This document shows, one piece after another, positions 8,354 through 17,567 of a DNA stretch of 64,000 nt (position 1 is the first letter of the stretch; each line of letters starts with the position of its first letter). The notes beneath the pieces were generated by a model. The model was not told the origin of the DNA, made no database searches, and was given only the letters and a program-made list of their open reading frames with translations. The stretch is from an uncultured Clostridia bacterium (GTDB lineage: Bacteria; Bacillota; Clostridia; Oscillospirales; Acutalibacteraceae), in the NCBI GenBank assembly GCA_944385105.1, contig CALWVR010000027.1, positions 160,249-224,248 on the forward strand, written 5' to 3'. The position numbers and the translations under genes were made by a program.

Positions 8354-9500
8354 TTTCATGCCTCCGCTTGTTTTTGAGGTGTTCTTTCAATTCTGTAAGT
8401 TTAGGTGTAAGACTACAGAGAAAGTATGTAAATAAAAGTACGAGAGCAAGACTTCCTTTAGAAACTGTATAATCTGAAGATGGAGCTGAAAAAGTATAGC
8501 TAAATACTGGCCTTTCGACAATGGGATTTAAAGATATAAGAAGTATGTGAGTTATAATAGCAGATATTATTCCTTGTACGAACCTATATATTATAAATTT
8601 TGACTTAGAAAAGTTTATATTTTTAAGAATAGAAAAGATTTGAAAGTGGACACAAAGTCCTGCAAAACCTATAGCAAATGATATGATTTCAACTGGTGCT
8701 CGCAATTTTATAGCACTTATACATCCCCCAGTGACTTCAAGTGTTGATAATATAATAGATGAAGATAATGAATTGGGAATCCCCAGATTTAGTAAAAGAT
8801 TTGAAAGCATATTAATAATTCCACTTTGTTTAAGTATTGACATAAAGGAGGAAAATAAAACAACAAATGAACACATATTTATCATATTTTTACAAGCAGA
8901 ATTACATGACCAGACAAATGAGGATGACAGCTCATAATTGTTGTTTATATTTTCACTAGTTTCTATTAACTTAGTTTTAAAGAAAAATCTAGATATAATT
9001 CCTATCAAAATAGAGGCTATAATTTGAGATGAGAAAAGTATAAGCCCAATATAGGTATTTTTAAAAAGCTTTGTACCAATAGCGCTTATTGTAAATGCAG
9101 GACCGGAACACACCAAAAATGTTAGCATTTGTTGGGCCTGAAGCGTTGAAATTTTTTTATCTTCAACTAATGTAAGAATTCCATTGGGACCGGTAGGGTA
9201 TCCACCAATTAAACCGATTAAAATAGTTGCTGCTGTGCATCCTGGTAATCCAAAAATAAATTTAACTGGTTTAGATAAGATTTTTCCTATTCGTTCGCTA
9301 ATACCTGACTTTACAACAAAAGAAGACAAGACCATAAAAGGAAATAAAGATGGAATTAATATGTCTCCACAAAATGCAAGACCTTGTTTAGTCCCTAAAG
9401 CAGAAGCAGAGGAGTATCTTAAAATAAGTATGAATGATGCAAGAGTAGCTGTTAGGACGATAAAATCTTTTTTTGAAAGTTTAAAAAAAAATGTTGTCAT
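8295..9500 (-). CDS. ylbJ: Sporulation integral membrane protein YlbJ
   Basis: 401-residue polytopic membrane protein with two Gate (nucleoside-recognition) repeats. Typical motifs: LIPSLFPFMVLSSF near residue 50, GLIGGYPTGPNGI near residue 100 and LEVTGGC in the second half. YlbJ is made in the mother cell under sigma-E and is needed for heat-resistant spores. It reads divergently from yqfC, another sporulation gene, across an 85-97-base intergenic region. ATG start at 9500 with AAAGAGGTGAATTT ahead. The C-terminal 20 residues are strongly basic and overlap the next gene. Confidence 0.93.
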   Translation of the reverse strand: MTTFFFKLSKKDFIVLTATLASFILILRYSSASALGTKQGLAFCGDILIPSLFPFMVLSSFVVKSGISERIGKILSKPVKFIFGLPGCTAATILIGLIGGYPTGPNGILTLVEDKKISTLQAQQMLTFLVCSGPAFTISAIGTKLFKNTYIGLILFSSQIIASILIGIISRFFFKTKLIETSENINNNYELSSSFVWSCNSACKNMINMCSFVVLFSSFMSILKQSGIINMLSNLLLNLGIPNSLSSSIILSTLEVTGGCISAIKLRAPVEIISFAIGFAGLCVHFQIFSILKNINFSKSKFIIYRFVQGIISAIITHILLISLNPIVERPVFSYTFSAPSSDYTVSKGSLALVLLFTYFLCSLTPKLTELKEHLKNKRRHENERKYKIKDNKKRKFKKTF

Positions 9501-9597
9501 AAATTCACCTCTTTAATATATATGGTGTTTTGTGATTTTTATTGTGAGAATAGCATATTTTTATTAAAGCAGTAAAAATAAAGAGGTGAGACTAATT

Positions 9598-9903
9598 TTG
9601 TTTAGAAAGAAAAAGGATAAATGTCATAATTCAGTAAGAAGAGAAAAACTTCATGATATAGTGAGTGATTTACAATTACCTGCAGGAGCCCTACCTAATT
9701 GTACACATTTTGAAATGAATGGAAATAGGGAGGTAATGATTGAAGGAAGTCGTGGAATTTTGCAATATGATGAAAATATTATAAGGCTCAATATGGGAAA
9801 GATGATTGCTTCATTTTGTGGTCGAAACTTATCTATAAAGTGTCTCACTCAAGATTCCTTAATAATTGAAGGATTTATAAAGTCAATTGAGTTTATAACG
9901 TAA
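9598..9903 (+). CDS. yqfC: Sporulation protein YqfC (YabP/YqfC family)
   Basis: 101 residues. The core LPAGALPNCTHFEMNGNREV and the C-terminal LSIKCLTQDSLIIEGFIKSI fit the YabP/YqfC family, small mother-cell sporulation proteins of unknown mechanism. TTG at 9598 is preferred as start: AGAGGTGAG precedes it at normal spacing, whereas the in-frame GTG at 9586 is itself part of that ribosome site. Followed 14 bases later by yqfD, the usual partner. Confidence 0.92.
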   Translation: MFRKKKDKCHNSVRREKLHDIVSDLQLPAGALPNCTHFEMNGNREVMIEGSRGILQYDENIIRLNMGKMIASFCGRNLSIKCLTQDSLIIEGFIKSIEFIT

Positions 9904-9917
9904 GGAGTTATTAAATT

Positions 9918-11093
9918 ATGTTAAAGCTACTTAGATTTTTATTTGGATATGTTGTATTTTCTGCAAAAGGAAGTTTTCCTGAACGTTTTATGAATTTATC
10001 ATCTAAATATGGAATTAGCTTTTTTGATGTTGAGAAAAAGGGAAAAGTTTTATATTGTTCGGTGGTAGCTTCAGAGTATAAGAGCTTGAGGACAATTGCA
10101 AAAAAATCTTATACGAAAATAAAGATAAAAGAAAAGCATGGATTACCTTTTATTATTAAAAAGTATAAAAATCGTAAAGGACTTTTTATAGGAGTAATAT
10201 GTTTTTTCGCTATATTATATTTTTTGTCACTTTATGTATGGAGTATAGATATAGTGGGATGTAATGAAATTAATAGTGAGGACATAAAGTCTTTACTAAG
10301 TGATATGGGTGTATCATTGGGCACCTTTAAGAAAGAGGTGGATGTAAATATGCTTGAAAAAACGGTAATGAACAGTTTTGACAATATATCATGGTTATCA
10401 ATTAATATAAAAGGAACTAATTTATCTGTAGAATTAAAGGAGAGGATAAAACCGCCTGAGATAGTTCCCAAAGACAAACCCTGTAATGTAAGGGCTGCGT
10501 CAGATGGACAAATAATAAGAATGGAAGTTTATAATGGAAATGCCGAAGTTAATAATGGAGATGCAGTGGTGAAAGGACAATTGTTGATTAATGGAATAGT
10601 GGAAGACAGTTTTGGGTGTAATAGTATAAAACATGCCGATGCAAAAGTTTTTGCATTAACAAAACATGAATTACGTCAAGAGGTCGATTTAATTCAAACT
10701 GAAGACTTAGAGACAGGAAAACGAGTCATAAGGAAGAGACTAAAGGCCTTTGGTGTTGATTTGCCATTGACAATAGTACCAATACCAAAGGGTAATTATA
10801 AAAGAGATATAAACATAGGGGAAATAAAAGTTTTTAATAAGACATTACCAATTACTCATTATAGAGAAGAATGGCGTGAGTATGAAAAGGCAAAAAAGAC
10901 ATTGACCAATGATCAAGCTATAAAAATGGCTCATGATATTTTAAACAATAGGATAGAATCAGAACTAAAAGAAATAAAAATTTTAAGGGAGGAAAAAAAT
11001 GAAAGAGTAAAAGATGGTAAGGCAATTGTTGATATTACATATTATTGCGAAGAAAATATAGCTGTTCAAGAGGAACTTGATGTAAAAGAATAG
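9918..11093 (+). CDS. yqfD: Sporulation protein YqfD
   Basis: 391 residues, near the usual 390-400 of YqfD. A single membrane segment lies at about residues 92-115 (GLFIGVICFFAILYFL), followed by a FtsQ/POTRA-like region (VWSIDIVGCNEINSEDIKSLL) and a long extracytoplasmic C-terminal domain. Produced with YqfC in the mother cell during sporulation. ATG start with AAGGAG ahead. In many Firmicutes phoH and pgpH come next; here a 388-base stretch and then ybeY follow. Confidence 0.93.
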   Translation: MLKLLRFLFGYVVFSAKGSFPERFMNLSSKYGISFFDVEKKGKVLYCSVVASEYKSLRTIAKKSYTKIKIKEKHGLPFIIKKYKNRKGLFIGVICFFAILYFLSLYVWSIDIVGCNEINSEDIKSLLSDMGVSLGTFKKEVDVNMLEKTVMNSFDNISWLSINIKGTNLSVELKERIKPPEIVPKDKPCNVRAASDGQIIRMEVYNGNAEVNNGDAVVKGQLLINGIVEDSFGCNSIKHADAKVFALTKHELRQEVDLIQTEDLETGKRVIRKRLKAFGVDLPLTIVPIPKGNYKRDINIGEIKVFNKTLPITHYREEWREYEKAKKTLTNDQAIKMAHDILNNRIESELKEIKILREEKNERVKDGKAIVDITYYCEENIAVQEELDVKE

Positions 11094-11481
11094 TGAATTC
11101 ATATAAAAGTTGCAGTAAGTTTATGAGTAATTAGTAAGGGGATAGTGCAATATTATACAAAAATAAAAATAATTTATTTTTTTAATGACTTTGTTGAGTA
11201 TTTGTGTTATAATATCCTAAAATCAATGAATAGTTTATAATAATAAATACATAGGATGAATTATGTTACAAAATATTTTGTATATTTATGTTGTTGATTT
11301 TTAAGAAAAGGTATGGTAAAATTTCTCTCTGAGTAAAAGAAGTTGTATTTACGGTAGGGTGAATCTTAAACAAATTAAGCACTTTACATTTATTTATACT
11401 TTAAATAATAGGGAGGTAAAAAGTTTGCTCCGTCATTTAACTTTTCTTTTTATGTTAAAGGGGTAGACGAAGGTTTTTAAT
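11094..11481 (+). other. Intergenic region between yqfD and ybeY
   Basis: 388 bases without an ordinary gene, where phoH and the PgpH hydrolase gene are found in many relatives. It holds a perfect 14-base palindrome (11268-11281), a good sigma-A promoter, and two 13-codon ORFs with ribosome sites, at 11263-11304 (ATG, after AGGATGA) and 11425-11466 (TTG, after GGGAGG). No homology to phoH or pgpH could be seen in any frame. Confidence 0.6.
11294..11322 (+). promoter_or_regulatory. Sigma-A promoter for ybeY-dgkA-era
   Basis: TTGATT (11294-11299), 17-base spacer, TAAAAT (11317-11322). It would give a leader of about 150 bases containing the 13-codon ORF at 11425. Confidence 0.55.
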
Positions 11482-11979
11482 ATGGACAAAATAAGAGTAA
11501 TTATCAATAATAATCAGAAAGAGGTAAAAATTCCCACGGGCTTGAGAATGATTGTTCGTCGCTGTTGCAATGCTGTTTTAAGGCTAGAAGAATTTAAAGG
11601 TTCAGCGGAGGTAAGTGTTACTTTTGTAAATAACGAACAAATAAAAGAACTTAATAGTAAATATAGAAAAAAAGATATGCCAACAGATGTATTGTCTTTT
11701 CCGATGGGTATAGAGGGTAAATATGATACTGATCCAAATACGGGTGCAAAGATTCTGGGTGATGTAGTAATATCAATGGAAAAAGCAGTAGAGCAGGCGA
11801 ATAAATATGGGCACAGTTTACAAAAAGAAGTTGGATATTTAACAGCTCACGCTGTTTTACATCTTTTAGGATATGACCATGAAGCCGGTGGAATGGAAAA
11901 GGTTCGTATGAGAGAGAAAGAAGAGCTGGTTATGTTACAACTTGGTTTTTCTGGGAATACATCTTATTATTTAAAGTAG
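11482..11979 (+). CDS. ybeY: Endoribonuclease YbeY (rRNA maturation)
   Basis: 165-residue YbeY. The zinc-binding HxxxHxxxxxH motif is complete (His123, His127, His133 in AHAVLHLLGYDH), and the upstream TDVLSFP motif is present. YbeY is a single-strand endoribonuclease in 16S rRNA 3' maturation and 70S quality control, often genetically linked to era. ATG at 11482, 16 bases beyond the small leader ORF, with a modest site (ACGAAGG). Six bases separate it from dgkA. Confidence 0.95.
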   Translation: MDKIRVIINNNQKEVKIPTGLRMIVRRCCNAVLRLEEFKGSAEVSVTFVNNEQIKELNSKYRKKDMPTDVLSFPMGIEGKYDTDPNTGAKILGDVVISMEKAVEQANKYGHSLQKEVGYLTAHAVLHLLGYDHEAGGMEKVRMREKEELVMLQLGFSGNTSYYLK

Positions 11980-11985
11980 AATCTT

Positions 11986-12477
11986 ATGAAGCAGTTTGTG
12001 AAGAGTTTAAATAATGCCTTAAGAGGAATAATTTATTGTATAAAAAGTGAAAGAAATTTTAGAGTACATACAGTAGTTGCACTGTATGTACTGGCTTTTT
12101 CTATACTGTTTAATTTAAGCACAATTCAATACGCTATACTTTTTATAACTATAGCATTGGTTATTGGGGCAGAAATGGTGAACACAGCAATAGAAAAGAT
12201 ATTAGATTTTATTTCGGAAGACTATAATGTAGTTACTAAAATAGTAAAGGATATATCTGCAGGATTTGTTACGTTATTTGCTATATTAGCAATATTTGAG
12301 GGATTTATATTGTTTGGTGATGTTAAGGTTATTATAGATGTATTATTTAAGCTTATTAATGATAAGTTGGCACTTATACTGCTAATACTTTCTTTTATAA
12401 TATCCTATTTATATATAAAATTTGGGCTAAGATTTATAATAGATATTTTTAATAAGTTGTCTATAAAATTAAATTAG
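11986..12477 (+). CDS. dgkA: Diacylglycerol/undecaprenol kinase DgkA
   Basis: The first 110 residues are a standard DgkA: SERNFRVHTVV at the N-terminus, three membrane helices and the catalytic EMVNTAIEKILDF. The family phosphorylates undecaprenol in Gram-positive bacteria, feeding the lipid carrier for wall synthesis. At 163 residues it is about 40 longer than usual because of an extra hydrophobic C-terminal segment (LALILLILSFIISYLYI). Sits between ybeY and era, the conserved Firmicute order; only 15 bases separate it from era. Confidence 0.93.
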   Translation: MKQFVKSLNNALRGIIYCIKSERNFRVHTVVALYVLAFSILFNLSTIQYAILFITIALVIGAEMVNTAIEKILDFISEDYNVVTKIVKDISAGFVTLFAILAIFEGFILFGDVKVIIDVLFKLINDKLALILLILSFIISYLYIKFGLRFIIDIFNKLSIKLN

Positions 12478-12492
12478 AGGAAAGGAGAAGGT

Positions 12493-13404
12493 ATGTTGGA
12501 CAAAAGAAAATCAGTTTTTGTTGCTATAGTTGGTATTCCTAATGTTGGGAAGTCTTCAATTTTAAATGCAATGCTTGGCCAAAAGATTTCTATTGTTTCA
12601 AGTAAACCCCAAACTACTAGGACGAGAATAATGGGAATATTAACAAGAAATGATACGCAATTAGTGTTCATAGATACTCCTGGTATCCATAGTCCGAGAA
12701 ACAGACTTGGAGAATATATGGAAAAGTCTATAAATGAATCTGTATCGAATGTAGATGTTTGTCTTTTAGTGGTTGAACCCGGTAGGGAAGCAAAAGAGCG
12801 AGAGCTTGAGTTAATGGAACGCTTTAAAAAATTGGGTCTGCCATCAGTATTGGCTATAAATAAAATAGATACACTTAGTGACAAGTCAATATTAATGAAG
12901 CAGATAAAAGAACTATTTAACAAATTTAAGTTTAATGCTGTAGTACCGGTATCTGCTAAGAATGGAGATGGTATAGAAGCCTTAATTAAGGAACTTAGTG
13001 AATTCGCACAGGAGACTGGATTTTTCTTTGATGAAGATACATTGACAGATCAACCAGAAAGAGTTATTATATCTGAAATAATAAGAGAAAAGATATTAAG
13101 GCTAACTAATAAAGAGATACCGCACGGTGTTGCAATATCTATAGAAAGAATGAAAGAAAGGACAGGCTCATCAGGAATTGTTGATATAGATGCTACTATT
13201 TATTGTGAAAAGTCAACTCATAAGGGAATATTAATTGGTAAAAATGGGTCGAAATTAAAAGAAATCGGGACTTCTGCAAGAAGAGACATAGAAAAATTCC
13301 TTAGTTGTAAAATTAATTTACAGCTTTGGGTTAAGGTAAAGGAAGGTTGGAGAAACAGGGAAGGATTACTTAGAAATTTTGGATTCAACGAAAAAGATTT
13401 TTAG
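12493..13404 (+). CDS. era: GTPase Era
   Basis: 303 residues, full length. G-domain motifs: GIPNVGKS (P-loop, 14-21), DTPG (switch II), NKID and SAK. The C-terminal KH domain has the GKNGSKLKEIG loop that binds the 3' end of 16S rRNA. Era assists 30S assembly and fits functionally with its neighbour YbeY. ATG with AAAGGAGAAGGT ahead. recO, which often follows, is absent; the operon ends at a bidirectional terminator. Confidence 0.97.
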   Translation: MLDKRKSVFVAIVGIPNVGKSSILNAMLGQKISIVSSKPQTTRTRIMGILTRNDTQLVFIDTPGIHSPRNRLGEYMEKSINESVSNVDVCLLVVEPGREAKERELELMERFKKLGLPSVLAINKIDTLSDKSILMKQIKELFNKFKFNAVVPVSAKNGDGIEALIKELSEFAQETGFFFDEDTLTDQPERVIISEIIREKILRLTNKEIPHGVAISIERMKERTGSSGIVDIDATIYCEKSTHKGILIGKNGSKLKEIGTSARRDIEKFLSCKINLQLWVKVKEGWRNREGLLRNFGFNEKDF

Positions 13405-13412
13405 GTTAATAA

Positions 13413-13453
13413 AATAAGAATTACCTACGTCTATTCGTAGATAATTCTTATTT
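13413..13453. terminator. Bidirectional terminator after era
   Basis: Long stem AAATAAGAATTA-CTACG / CGTAG-TAATTCTTATTT with a six-base loop, between convergent era and the small minus-strand gene. Confidence 0.85.
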
Positions 13454-13472
13454 AGTGTAAGTTATTAGTATT

Positions 13473-13778
13473 TTATGATTCATTTAATATAGCTTTATTA
13501 AGCCAAACTGTAGAAATATCAAGGGCTTGATAAAGCCCTTTTTTTTCACTGGATTTTATTATTTTTTTTCTTGAACTAGAATTGGGTTCTGTACTTAAAA
13601 GCTGGACTGACACATTATCAGCAACCTTAAATCCGAAGGACTCATTATAACTATTAATGATAAGTTTTATAACAAATTTATCACTAATGTTTCCATAATA
13701 TATAATGTTCCCACAACGAACTAGTGGCTTATTTTTATATGTTAGGGTTTTATCTATAATAGTATTTTTTTTTGCCAA
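13473..13778 (-). CDS. Small conserved-looking protein paired with ireB, function unknown
   Basis: 101 residues, no signal or membrane segment, rich in Lys and Ser. The opening KTLTYKNKPLVRCGNIIYYG is well ordered, and the end (GLYQALDISTVWLNKAI) looks amphipathic. Not assigned to a named family. TTG at 13778 is chosen because GTAGGAGG lies seven bases ahead; the longer frame from 13802 starts inside that region. It begins about 29 bases after ireB, so the pair is likely co-transcribed. In many Firmicutes the gene after ireB is ruvX (Holliday-junction resolvase), but no RuvX motif is present here. Confidence 0.7.
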   Translation of the reverse strand: MAKKNTIIDKTLTYKNKPLVRCGNIIYYGNISDKFVIKLIINSYNESFGFKVADNVSVQLLSTEPNSSSRKKIIKSSEKKGLYQALDISTVWLNKAILNES

Positions 13779-13807
13779 ATTTGCGCCTCCTACCTGACTC
13801 AATTATG

Positions 13808-14053
13808 CTAATTACACAGATATGATTTTACAAGCGCTTTTAACAGATCATCTCGGTCGACTCTACAAATTATACTCCTAGCATTATTATGGGTGGTAAT
13901 GTATGTTGGGTCATCTGACAAAATGTATCCAACTATTTGATTAATTGGATTGTATCCTTTTTGTTTTAGAGCGTCGTATACAGTGGTTAATATATAGTGT
14001 ATCTCTTTGTCTTTGTTTTCAGTGACCGAAAAAGTCATAGTTTTGTCAAGCAT
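13808..14053 (-). CDS. ireB: IreB family regulatory phosphoprotein (UPF0297)
   Basis: 81 residues, matching IreB/UPF0297 along its length: TMTFSVTENKDKEIHYILTTVYDAL, then GYNPINQIVGYILSDDPTYIT and the C-terminal ARSIICRVDRDDLLKALV. In Enterococcus faecalis IreB is phosphorylated by the PASTA kinase IreK on N-terminal threonines and tunes cephalosporin resistance; Thr residues are present at positions 5 and 7. A PASTA-domain pseudokinase is encoded elsewhere in this window, but no link is shown. ATG start with GGGGGTG ahead. Confidence 0.93.
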   Translation of the reverse strand: MLDKTMTFSVTENKDKEIHYILTTVYDALKQKGYNPINQIVGYILSDDPTYITTHNNARSIICRVDRDDLLKALVKSYLCN

Positions 14054-14123
14054 TTAAACACCCCCGTGCTGTAATAGTACATTATATTTGAATTTTTTTC
14101 AATATTAATTTTAAAATTCAATA

Positions 14124-16499
14124 TTAAGAACGAAGAATAATACCTTCCTTATTATAAGCTTTAATTACTCTGTTTAAAGATGTAGTTATTTGCTCATCTT
14201 TTAAAGTTGAATTGCTCGAACGGAATGTAATATTAAATGCAACACTTTTCTTGTCGTTATCTATTTGTTCACCAGTATAAACATCAAATATTTTTATATC
14301 CTCTAAAATCTTTCCTGCATTTTCTCTAATTATACTCTCGAGTTTTGCAACAGGGATACTTTTATCACAGATTACGGCTAAATCACGTTTAACTGCTGGA
14401 AATTTACCAATGTGTTTATATTTAATGTTAAAATCAGCATTTTCAAATAAATTGGCAATATCAAGCTCAATTATATATATTCTTTCTGAAATTTCATAGT
14501 TTTCGCAAACAAGAGGATGAACTTCGCCTATTATTCCAACATACTGATTATTAATTAATATTTTAGCACATCTTCCTGGATGGTAACTTTTCTCATTTTC
14601 ACAAGCTTCCACCTTATAATTTTTTATTGATAGAGAATATAATAATTCCTCAAGTATACCTTTAATTATAAAGAAATCAGTATTTTTACCATAGAATCCT
14701 GCTATTAACTTGTTAGCCTCGTATGGTAAATAACTTTTACTACTTTTAATGTATACCTTTGAAATTTCAAATAGGTTTGCCGACTCATTTTTCTTATTAA
14801 GATTACTTGACAAAACTTCTAGCATAGAAGGCAATGAGATTGTACGCATAACACTAGTATCTTCACCTAAAGGATTTGATATAGATATATAATCTCTTAA
14901 AGGGTGATCTGTAGGTAGCATTATTTTATCATAGCTGCAAGGACTTATAAAGGAGTAAGTCATAATTTCGCTTACACCTAATGCTAACATAGTATCTTTA
15001 ATTTTTTGCTCGAATTTTTGCATGGCTGTTAATTTTCCAAAACAGCTACCCTTTAATTTAGTTGAAGGGATGTTGTTATAACCATAAAATCTTGCTATTT
15101 CTTCGGCTATATCGTTTTTTATATTAAGGTCATTCCTAAAACTTGGTATGATTACATATCCATCTTCAACTCTACACCCAAGTTTGCTAAGTATAGATTT
15201 CATTTTATCAGTAGCTACATCAATATTTAAAAAGCTATTTATGAATATAGGATCAAATGGAATTCTCTTTTGCTCTTTGTTGATATTGTCAACTTTAATA
15301 ACTTCTGAACTTATCTCTCCAATACCTAATATTTCTATAAGCTCACAAGCTCTATCAAGTGCCAATAAGCAATTATTAGGATCAAGTCCTTTTTCATACC
15401 TTAAGGAAGAATCTGTTCGCATTCCAAGTTGTCTTGCTGTATTTCTTACAGACTCTGCGTTAAAGTTTGCCGATTCAAAAACTATTGTTTTTGTGTCATC
15501 AACAATAGAACTATATTCACCTCCCATTACCCCAGCAATAGCTATAGGCTTCTTACTATCTGCAATTACTAAATTGTCAGGTTGTAATTTTCTTTTAACT
15601 CCGTCAAGAGTAGTAATAGTTTCATCGTGATTTGCATGTCTTACAATAATATTATTTTCTTCAATGAATCGAATATCAAATGCATGCATAGGCTGCCCAT
15701 ATTCAAGCATTACATAGTTTGTAATATCAACTATGTTATTTATTGGACGTACTCCCATAGCTCTCAGCCGTTCACGAATAAACCGAGGAGAAGGGCCTAC
15801 TTTAATATTTTTTACAATTCGTGCACTGTAGAATGGACATAAATCCTTAGATTCTACTTTTACTTTTAAATCGTCGTTTTCTGATGATAAGTTTTTCACG
15901 GATGGAGTGTGAAGCTTTAATTCTTTATTAAATGTAGCAGCCACTTCTCTTGCAAGGCCAATAATGGATAGACAGTCTGGACGATTGGGTGTAATTTCAA
16001 ATTCAACCTTCGTATCATTAAATCCGATTACCTCTCTTATATCTTGACCCAGAAAATAATTTTCTTCTTTCAATACAAATATTCCGTCTTCTACTGCATA
16101 AGGAAAATCATTAATAGTAAGCCCCAACTCACTCAGAGAACACATCATACCATTACTCACAATTCCCCTAAGTTTACTTTTTTCTATCTTTGTGCCATTA
16201 GTAAGTGTAGAACCATCTAGGGCAACGGGTACAATATCATTTTCTTTTAAATTTGTAGCGCCGGTTACTATTTGTATAGGTTCATTTTCCCCCACATCAA
16301 CCTTACAAACGACAAGCTTATCAGCATCTGGGTGCTTTTCTATAGACAAAACTTTACCTACAACGACTTTATTGATTTTATCTCCTTCAATTTCATATCT
16401 TTCAACTTTTGAGCCACTCATAGTCATAGCATCTGCAAATTCTTTTATACTAACATCTATATCAACAAATTCTTTTAACCACTTCATGGAAAGATTCAT
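14124..16499 (-). CDS. pheT: Phenylalanyl-tRNA synthetase beta subunit
   Basis: 791 residues, full length. Domains in order: EMAP/tRNA-binding domain (about 40-150), B3/B4 editing domain (about 210-380, with MLEYGQPMHAFD), B5 domain (about 400-475), catalytic-like core, and C-terminal ferredoxin-fold anticodon-binding domain (KHIGKFPAVKRDLAVICD onward). Forms the alpha2-beta2 enzyme with PheS, charging tRNA-Phe. ATG start preceded by AAGGAGGATATT. It follows pheS by 20 bases and is controlled by the T-box upstream of pheS. Confidence 0.97.
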   Translation of the reverse strand: MNLSMKWLKEFVDIDVSIKEFADAMTMSGSKVERYEIEGDKINKVVVGKVLSIEKHPDADKLVVCKVDVGENEPIQIVTGATNLKENDIVPVALDGSTLTNGTKIEKSKLRGIVSNGMMCSLSELGLTINDFPYAVEDGIFVLKEENYFLGQDIREVIGFNDTKVEFEITPNRPDCLSIIGLAREVAATFNKELKLHTPSVKNLSSENDDLKVKVESKDLCPFYSARIVKNIKVGPSPRFIRERLRAMGVRPINNIVDITNYVMLEYGQPMHAFDIRFIEENNIIVRHANHDETITTLDGVKRKLQPDNLVIADSKKPIAIAGVMGGEYSSIVDDTKTIVFESANFNAESVRNTARQLGMRTDSSLRYEKGLDPNNCLLALDRACELIEILGIGEISSEVIKVDNINKEQKRIPFDPIFINSFLNIDVATDKMKSILSKLGCRVEDGYVIIPSFRNDLNIKNDIAEEIARFYGYNNIPSTKLKGSCFGKLTAMQKFEQKIKDTMLALGVSEIMTYSFISPCSYDKIMLPTDHPLRDYISISNPLGEDTSVMRTISLPSMLEVLSSNLNKKNESANLFEISKVYIKSSKSYLPYEANKLIAGFYGKNTDFFIIKGILEELLYSLSIKNYKVEACENEKSYHPGRCAKILINNQYVGIIGEVHPLVCENYEISERIYIIELDIANLFENADFNIKYKHIGKFPAVKRDLAVICDKSIPVAKLESIIRENAGKILEDIKIFDVYTGEQIDNDKKSVAFNITFRSSNSTLKDEQITTSLNRVIKAYNKEGIILRS

Positions 16500-16519
16500 A
16501 ATAATATCCTCCTTATTAA

Positions 16520-17539
16520 TTAAAATTGATTAAGAAATCTAACATCATTTTCATAAAATAGGCGCATGTCATCGATGTTATATCGACGCATAGCTAATCT
16601 TTCAAGACCAACGCCAAATGCAAATCCGCTATATATTTCAGGATCAATGTTACAATTTTTAAGTACTTTTGGATGAACCATACCACAGCCTAAAATTTCG
16701 ATAAAACCCTCATTCTTACATATCCTGCAGCCTTTACCATTGCAGCTAAAACATTGAACGTCAACTTCAGCAGAGGGCTCCGTATATGGAAAGTGATGAG
16801 GTCTAAACCTTATAACTGAATCTTTTCCATAGAGCTCTTCTATAAATATTTGAAGAGTTCCTTTTAAATCTGAAAATGTTATGCCTTTATCAACAACTAA
16901 ACCTTCTATTTGATGAAAAAGTGGAGAATGGGTAGAATCTACTGCATCAGAACGATATACTCTACCTGGAGAGATTATACGTATAGGTGGCTTTTGACTT
17001 TGCATTGTACGTATTTGAACAGAAGAAGTCTGAGTTCTTAAAACTGTATTGTCATTGATATAGAAAGTATCTTGAGTATCTCTTGCAGGATGATTTTTAG
17101 GCATGTTTAGAGATTCAAAATTATAGTAGTCACTTTCTATTTCAGGACCATCAGCGATGCTAAATCCCATTCCTATAAATATTTGTTTAATTTCGTCGAG
17201 AACCGTTGAAAGTGGATGCTTATGTCCTAAATTAATTCTTTTTCCAGGTAATGTAACATCTAGTTTTTCTTCGATTAGACGTTTATTTAAAGCATCTTCT
17301 CGTACTTTATGTAATTTTAATTCTATATTTTGACTAATAAAATTGCGTACTTCATTGGCAACTTTCCCTATAATAGGCCTTTCTTCAGGTTCCATCTTGC
17401 CCATTTGTTTTAATATGTTAGTAATTTCACCTTTTTTACCAAGATATTTAATACGTATATCGTTAATGTCCTTTTCTAAACAAGCCGATTCAAGTTCGTC
17501 ACTAAAAGATAGCTTAATTTTTTCTAATTGTTCTTTCAT
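16520..17539 (-). CDS. pheS: Phenylalanyl-tRNA synthetase alpha subunit
   Basis: 339 residues, full length. N-terminal coiled-coil for tRNA binding (about 1-85), then class II motif 2 region ([20 protein letters not shown]) and motif 3 ([16 protein letters not shown]). A zinc-ribbon-like insert with [13 protein letters not shown] near residue 255 is common in this branch of PheS. ATG with GAGGTGACTTT ahead. First gene of the pheST operon, behind a T-box leader with a Phe specifier codon. Confidence 0.97.
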   Translation of the reverse strand: MKEQLEKIKLSFSDELESACLEKDINDIRIKYLGKKGEITNILKQMGKMEPEERPIIGKVANEVRNFISQNIELKLHKVREDALNKRLIEEKLDVTLPGKRINLGHKHPLSTVLDEIKQIFIGMGFSIADGPEIESDYYNFESLNMPKNHPARDTQDTFYINDNTVLRTQTSSVQIRTMQSQKPPIRIISPGRVYRSDAVDSTHSPLFHQIEGLVVDKGITFSDLKGTLQIFIEELYGKDSVIRFRPHHFPYTEPSAEVDVQCFSCNGKGCRICKNEGFIEILGCGMVHPKVLKNCNIDPEIYSGFAFGVGLERLAMRRYNIDDMRLFYENDVRFLNQF

Positions 17540-17567
17540 AAAGTCACCTCATTGATATTTTAGGATA

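Noticed and set aside
9501..9597. Sigma-E promoters between ylbJ and yqfC
   Set aside because: GCATATT and CATATATA occur but without correctly spaced partner boxes.
12474..12923. 149-codon minus-strand ORF
   Set aside because: Antisense shadow of era, which has all GTPase motifs in the plus frame.
15148..15630. 160-codon plus-strand ORF
   Set aside because: Antisense shadow of pheT; no ribosome site and no recognisable domain.
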